Positions 61,985-64,000 of a DNA stretch of 64,000 bases are shown here, piece by piece. Each line of letters starts with the position of its first letter. The first letter of the stretch is position 1. This DNA comes from Rotaria socialis (Eukaryota > Rotifera > Eurotatoria > Philodinida > Philodinidae). The notes beneath the pieces are model-generated. The model made no database searches. It had not been told where the DNA came from and was given only the letters and a program-made list of their open reading frames with translations. The position numbers were made by a program, and so were the translations under genes. Location: positions 1 to 64,000 of the forward strand of contig CAJNYU010002922.1 of NCBI GenBank assembly GCA_905331475.1, read 5' to 3'.

Positions 61985-62778
61985 TAATAATAATTCACCA
62001 ACATTGAATTTAACTGCTCGTCGGCGTCCTAATACTCCACATACGCCTAATACTGAACCGATGAATATTGAAAATGGAAGTGGACATGCAGTTGTTGCTC
62101 ATCCAAGACAGCAACATCGAAGATCACGTTCATTAAGTGAAATTTGGCTCGAACATCGTCCACTAGGAACAATTCAAACAGGTAAAAAGCATAGCTATTT
62201 TTTTCTGTCTCAAATGAATGTTTCGTTTTAATATAGAGACTCTTCTTCAACCGAAATTTCATAAAAAAGTATGCACTCAACAGGCACCAGCTAAAGAAGA
62301 AATAATTCGAACAACAAAATATGTGTTAACACATCAAAATCTCGATGCACAAGGCGAAATTGTTACTGATTTTGTTAAAGTAAAATTGATTACAATTTTT
62401 TCCTTTTTTTTAGGTTAAATTAATTTGAATTTTATGTTTGTTTTTGTTTTTGTTTCTATTAGGGCGATGTTCTTGCATCAAGCACGGGTGGTGTTAATGT
62501 TATTTTTAACGATGTTGAAAGATTAACATGTACATCGCCGCCCAATCCTCTAATGTTACATAAACGATGCCAAAGTGAAGAAAGAAATATGCAGGAAGTA
62601 AAATAAAGTCAAGGTTTTTTGAATGCAATAGATTTTATTTTATTTTATTTAGACAAATACGCAATCACTCTCGTATCGTCAGGGTCCAGCAGTAGCACCA
62701 AAGTAAGTTTAATATTTTTTACATTTAATTTATAATTCTAAGTATTTTTTTTTCTTCTACAGACGATTTCGTATGTAA
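58272..62778 (+). CDS. KIF23: KIF23/MKLP1 (ZEN-4, Pavarotti) kinesin-6, centralspindlin motor
   Basis: About 18 exons and some 800 aa. Plus-end motor that, with a CYK4-type RhoGAP, bundles the central spindle for cytokinesis. The motor starts VFCRLRPPK. It has P-loop GITGSGKT (58.8 kb), [11 protein letters not shown], switch [11 protein letters not shown] and switch [17 protein letters not shown]. It then has [12 protein letters not shown] and [20 protein letters not shown], and ends [16 protein letters not shown]. Kinesin-6 insertion in loop 6 is present ([10 protein letters not shown]). The neck region carries eight prolines and VLPK. A coiled coil runs 61.0-61.8 kb. The tail keeps [20 protein letters not shown] (the family's 14-3-3/Aurora B element), then [20 protein letters not shown] and [20 protein letters not shown], the Arf6-binding MKLP1 C-terminal domain, and a basic end PKRFRM. 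An Asn homopolymer lies in between. Start ATG 58272. Confidence 0.94.
61951..61992 (+). repeat. (AAT)n repeat coding poly-Asn in KIF23
   Basis: About fourteen AAT/AAC codons in frame between the coiled coil and the conserved tail; length-variable tracts of this type usually sit in disordered linkers. Confidence 0.9.
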
Positions 62779-63841
62779 AATTCTCTATCAGATAATTTGA
62801 CATATTAGTCTCTGTACATTATTATTTCTATGTATTTTCGTCTTCATAAATCGCTAGTTAATTGTGTGTATCTCTTGTTATATCTGAATTTATTCTTGTA
62901 GAAAAAGAAGTCAATTAAATGAATATATTCTTAACTGCAAATGAATCGTTTTCTTTTCTTTTTATATACTATGAAACTTGGATAAAAATGATTGATAATT
63001 GACTAAATGGACAGAAAGCTAATGTTGAATTCATTTAAATTTAAATGTTAAATTAAAATAATTCTAAAAGTATACTTATTCATTATTGAATATTAGAAAA
63101 AATAAATGTTAAAAAGAATTTTAAGTCGGTAATGCACAGAAATTAGCAAAAGACATATTAACAGATTGATTTTAGTATAAGTTGCAGAATTCTCATTAGT
63201 AAAATCTCAAAGAGCAAGAAATCTGGAGTTATCTTGAACGAGATACATACTTTCAGAAGATATCTAGTATAAATCTATTTTATATGATGAAAATATTTCA
63301 AATTTCAACGTAAGCAACATACCTGAAAACTGTAATATTTCAAAATAAACAAGTTGCTCATCGAATAATTAGATCTAAATCGATGTCCGTCAGCAATTTG
63401 TATGAAGTCAATTTATCGATGCGTAAACAAAAACTGTCAACATACATATTGATCAAGACATTCTTTTTTTTAAATATTTTCTCTGTGTGAACTCCAATAT
63501 CCATGTAAAAATTGGCAATCTTGTGTGATAATTATACATGTTATTAAATGAATAGAAAAATACGATTACTATTCGTTTCTGAAAACAATACAGCATCTAG
63601 AAATAATGTTTATTTGTCTAAGTTTAGGCAATAGTATTTAGCATACTAATTGTATTTCAATATTGACTTAAAGAGTGCAAGTCAAGGCCAACAAGCACAA
63701 GCAATTGATAAAAATATTTACACACAGTTTGATCAGCATATGGTGAGTGAAAACATTGTGATATGATTTTGATAGATAAATTTTCCCTTTGAAACCATTT
63801 ACTCGTACATGTATTGCCTGATAAATATGCTGCCTTCTATT
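62779..63841. other. Region downstream of KIF23
   Basis: AT-rich and mostly without coding signals. One isolated exon-like segment (63674-63742) is listed separately. Confidence 0.5.
63674..63742 (+). CDS. Possible isolated exon of a gene continuing past the window
   Basis: Between an acceptor-like TTAAAG and a strong donor ATG|GTGAGT lies a 69-nt open segment reading SASQGQQAQAIDKNIYTQFD then QHM. Composition is protein-like, but nothing upstream in the window joins to it and no family is recognised. Confidence 0.2.
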
Positions 63842-64000
63842 TAGAGGTGTAAGCCGATGCCTCTGTCAGCGGCGGCGGCAGTGGCTCGAAAATAAAAATT
63901 CTCTTTAGCCCATCAGTGCCGGCGGCTCAAAATTTTTAGAAGCTATTTTAAAAAATTTTCGTAGCTTTGAGAATTATGTAACAGAAAAGAGAAAACTGAT
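63842..64000. mobile_element. GC-rich hAT-like terminus at window edge, partial
   Basis: TAGAGGTGTAAGCCGATGCC fits the hAT YARNG rule, and the next 80 bases are unusually GC-rich with GGCGGC/GCCGGCGGCTC words, a subterminal pattern like that of the 21445-22105 element. The other end, and any target duplication, would be outside the window. Confidence 0.4.

Overview
The window looks like nuclear DNA of a small invertebrate: strongly AT-rich, with split genes whose introns are mostly 50-65 bp (GT...AG), TAA stops and scattered AATAAA signals. Short introns, gene density and AT bias fit a bdelloid rotifer (Rotaria-like). This is an inference from style, not from a diagnostic marker. Exon structures were built by hand from splice sites and reading-frame continuity. 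Several genes close exactly in frame (FANK1-like 364 aa, EIF1AD 151 aa, MFS transporter 597 aa, Ly6 139 aa, fucosyltransferase 497 aa, multipass membrane protein 323 aa).

Layout. 1-13.2 kb holds a FN3/ankyrin protein (FANK1-like, +), an unrecognised secreted protein (-), EIF1AD (-) and a USP22/nonstop-type deubiquitinase (-). An unrecognised Arg/Ser/Asn-rich protein (-) lies at 15.0-16.0 kb. From 13.5 to 29.2 kb the DNA is mostly a belt of non-autonomous DNA transposons, several with matching terminal inverted repeats (TIRs) and target-site duplications (TSDs). They include hAT elements with 8-bp TSDs and the YARNG terminal rule, elements flanked by TA, a 1.9-kb element packed with AATCGATT words, and nested insertions. 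One 661-bp hAT copy keeps a broken fragment of the transposase C-terminal dimerisation domain. Genes resume at 30.7 kb: an intronless FMRFamide-receptor-like GPCR (+), an SLC16-like MFS transporter (-), a three-exon Ly6/three-finger protein (-) that has no long ORF of its own, an alpha-1,3-fucosyltransferase (+) with a TA-flanked miniature element in its only intron, an MRCK/Genghis Khan kinase with kinase, coiled coil, C1, PH, CNH and CRIB (-), a multipass membrane protein of unknown family (+), and KIF23/MKLP1 kinesin (+). A GC-rich hAT-like terminus begins at the right edge.

The genes do not form one pathway. MRCK (actomyosin, Cdc42) and KIF23 (centralspindlin) both serve cytoskeleton and cytokinesis; USP22 serves chromatin; the fucosyltransferase, Ly6, GPCR and MFS proteins serve the secretory pathway or cell surface. 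I found no CRISPR, rRNA, convincing tRNA or prokaryotic features. The least-described material is the set of miniature transposon families and three protein-coding genes I cannot place in a family.
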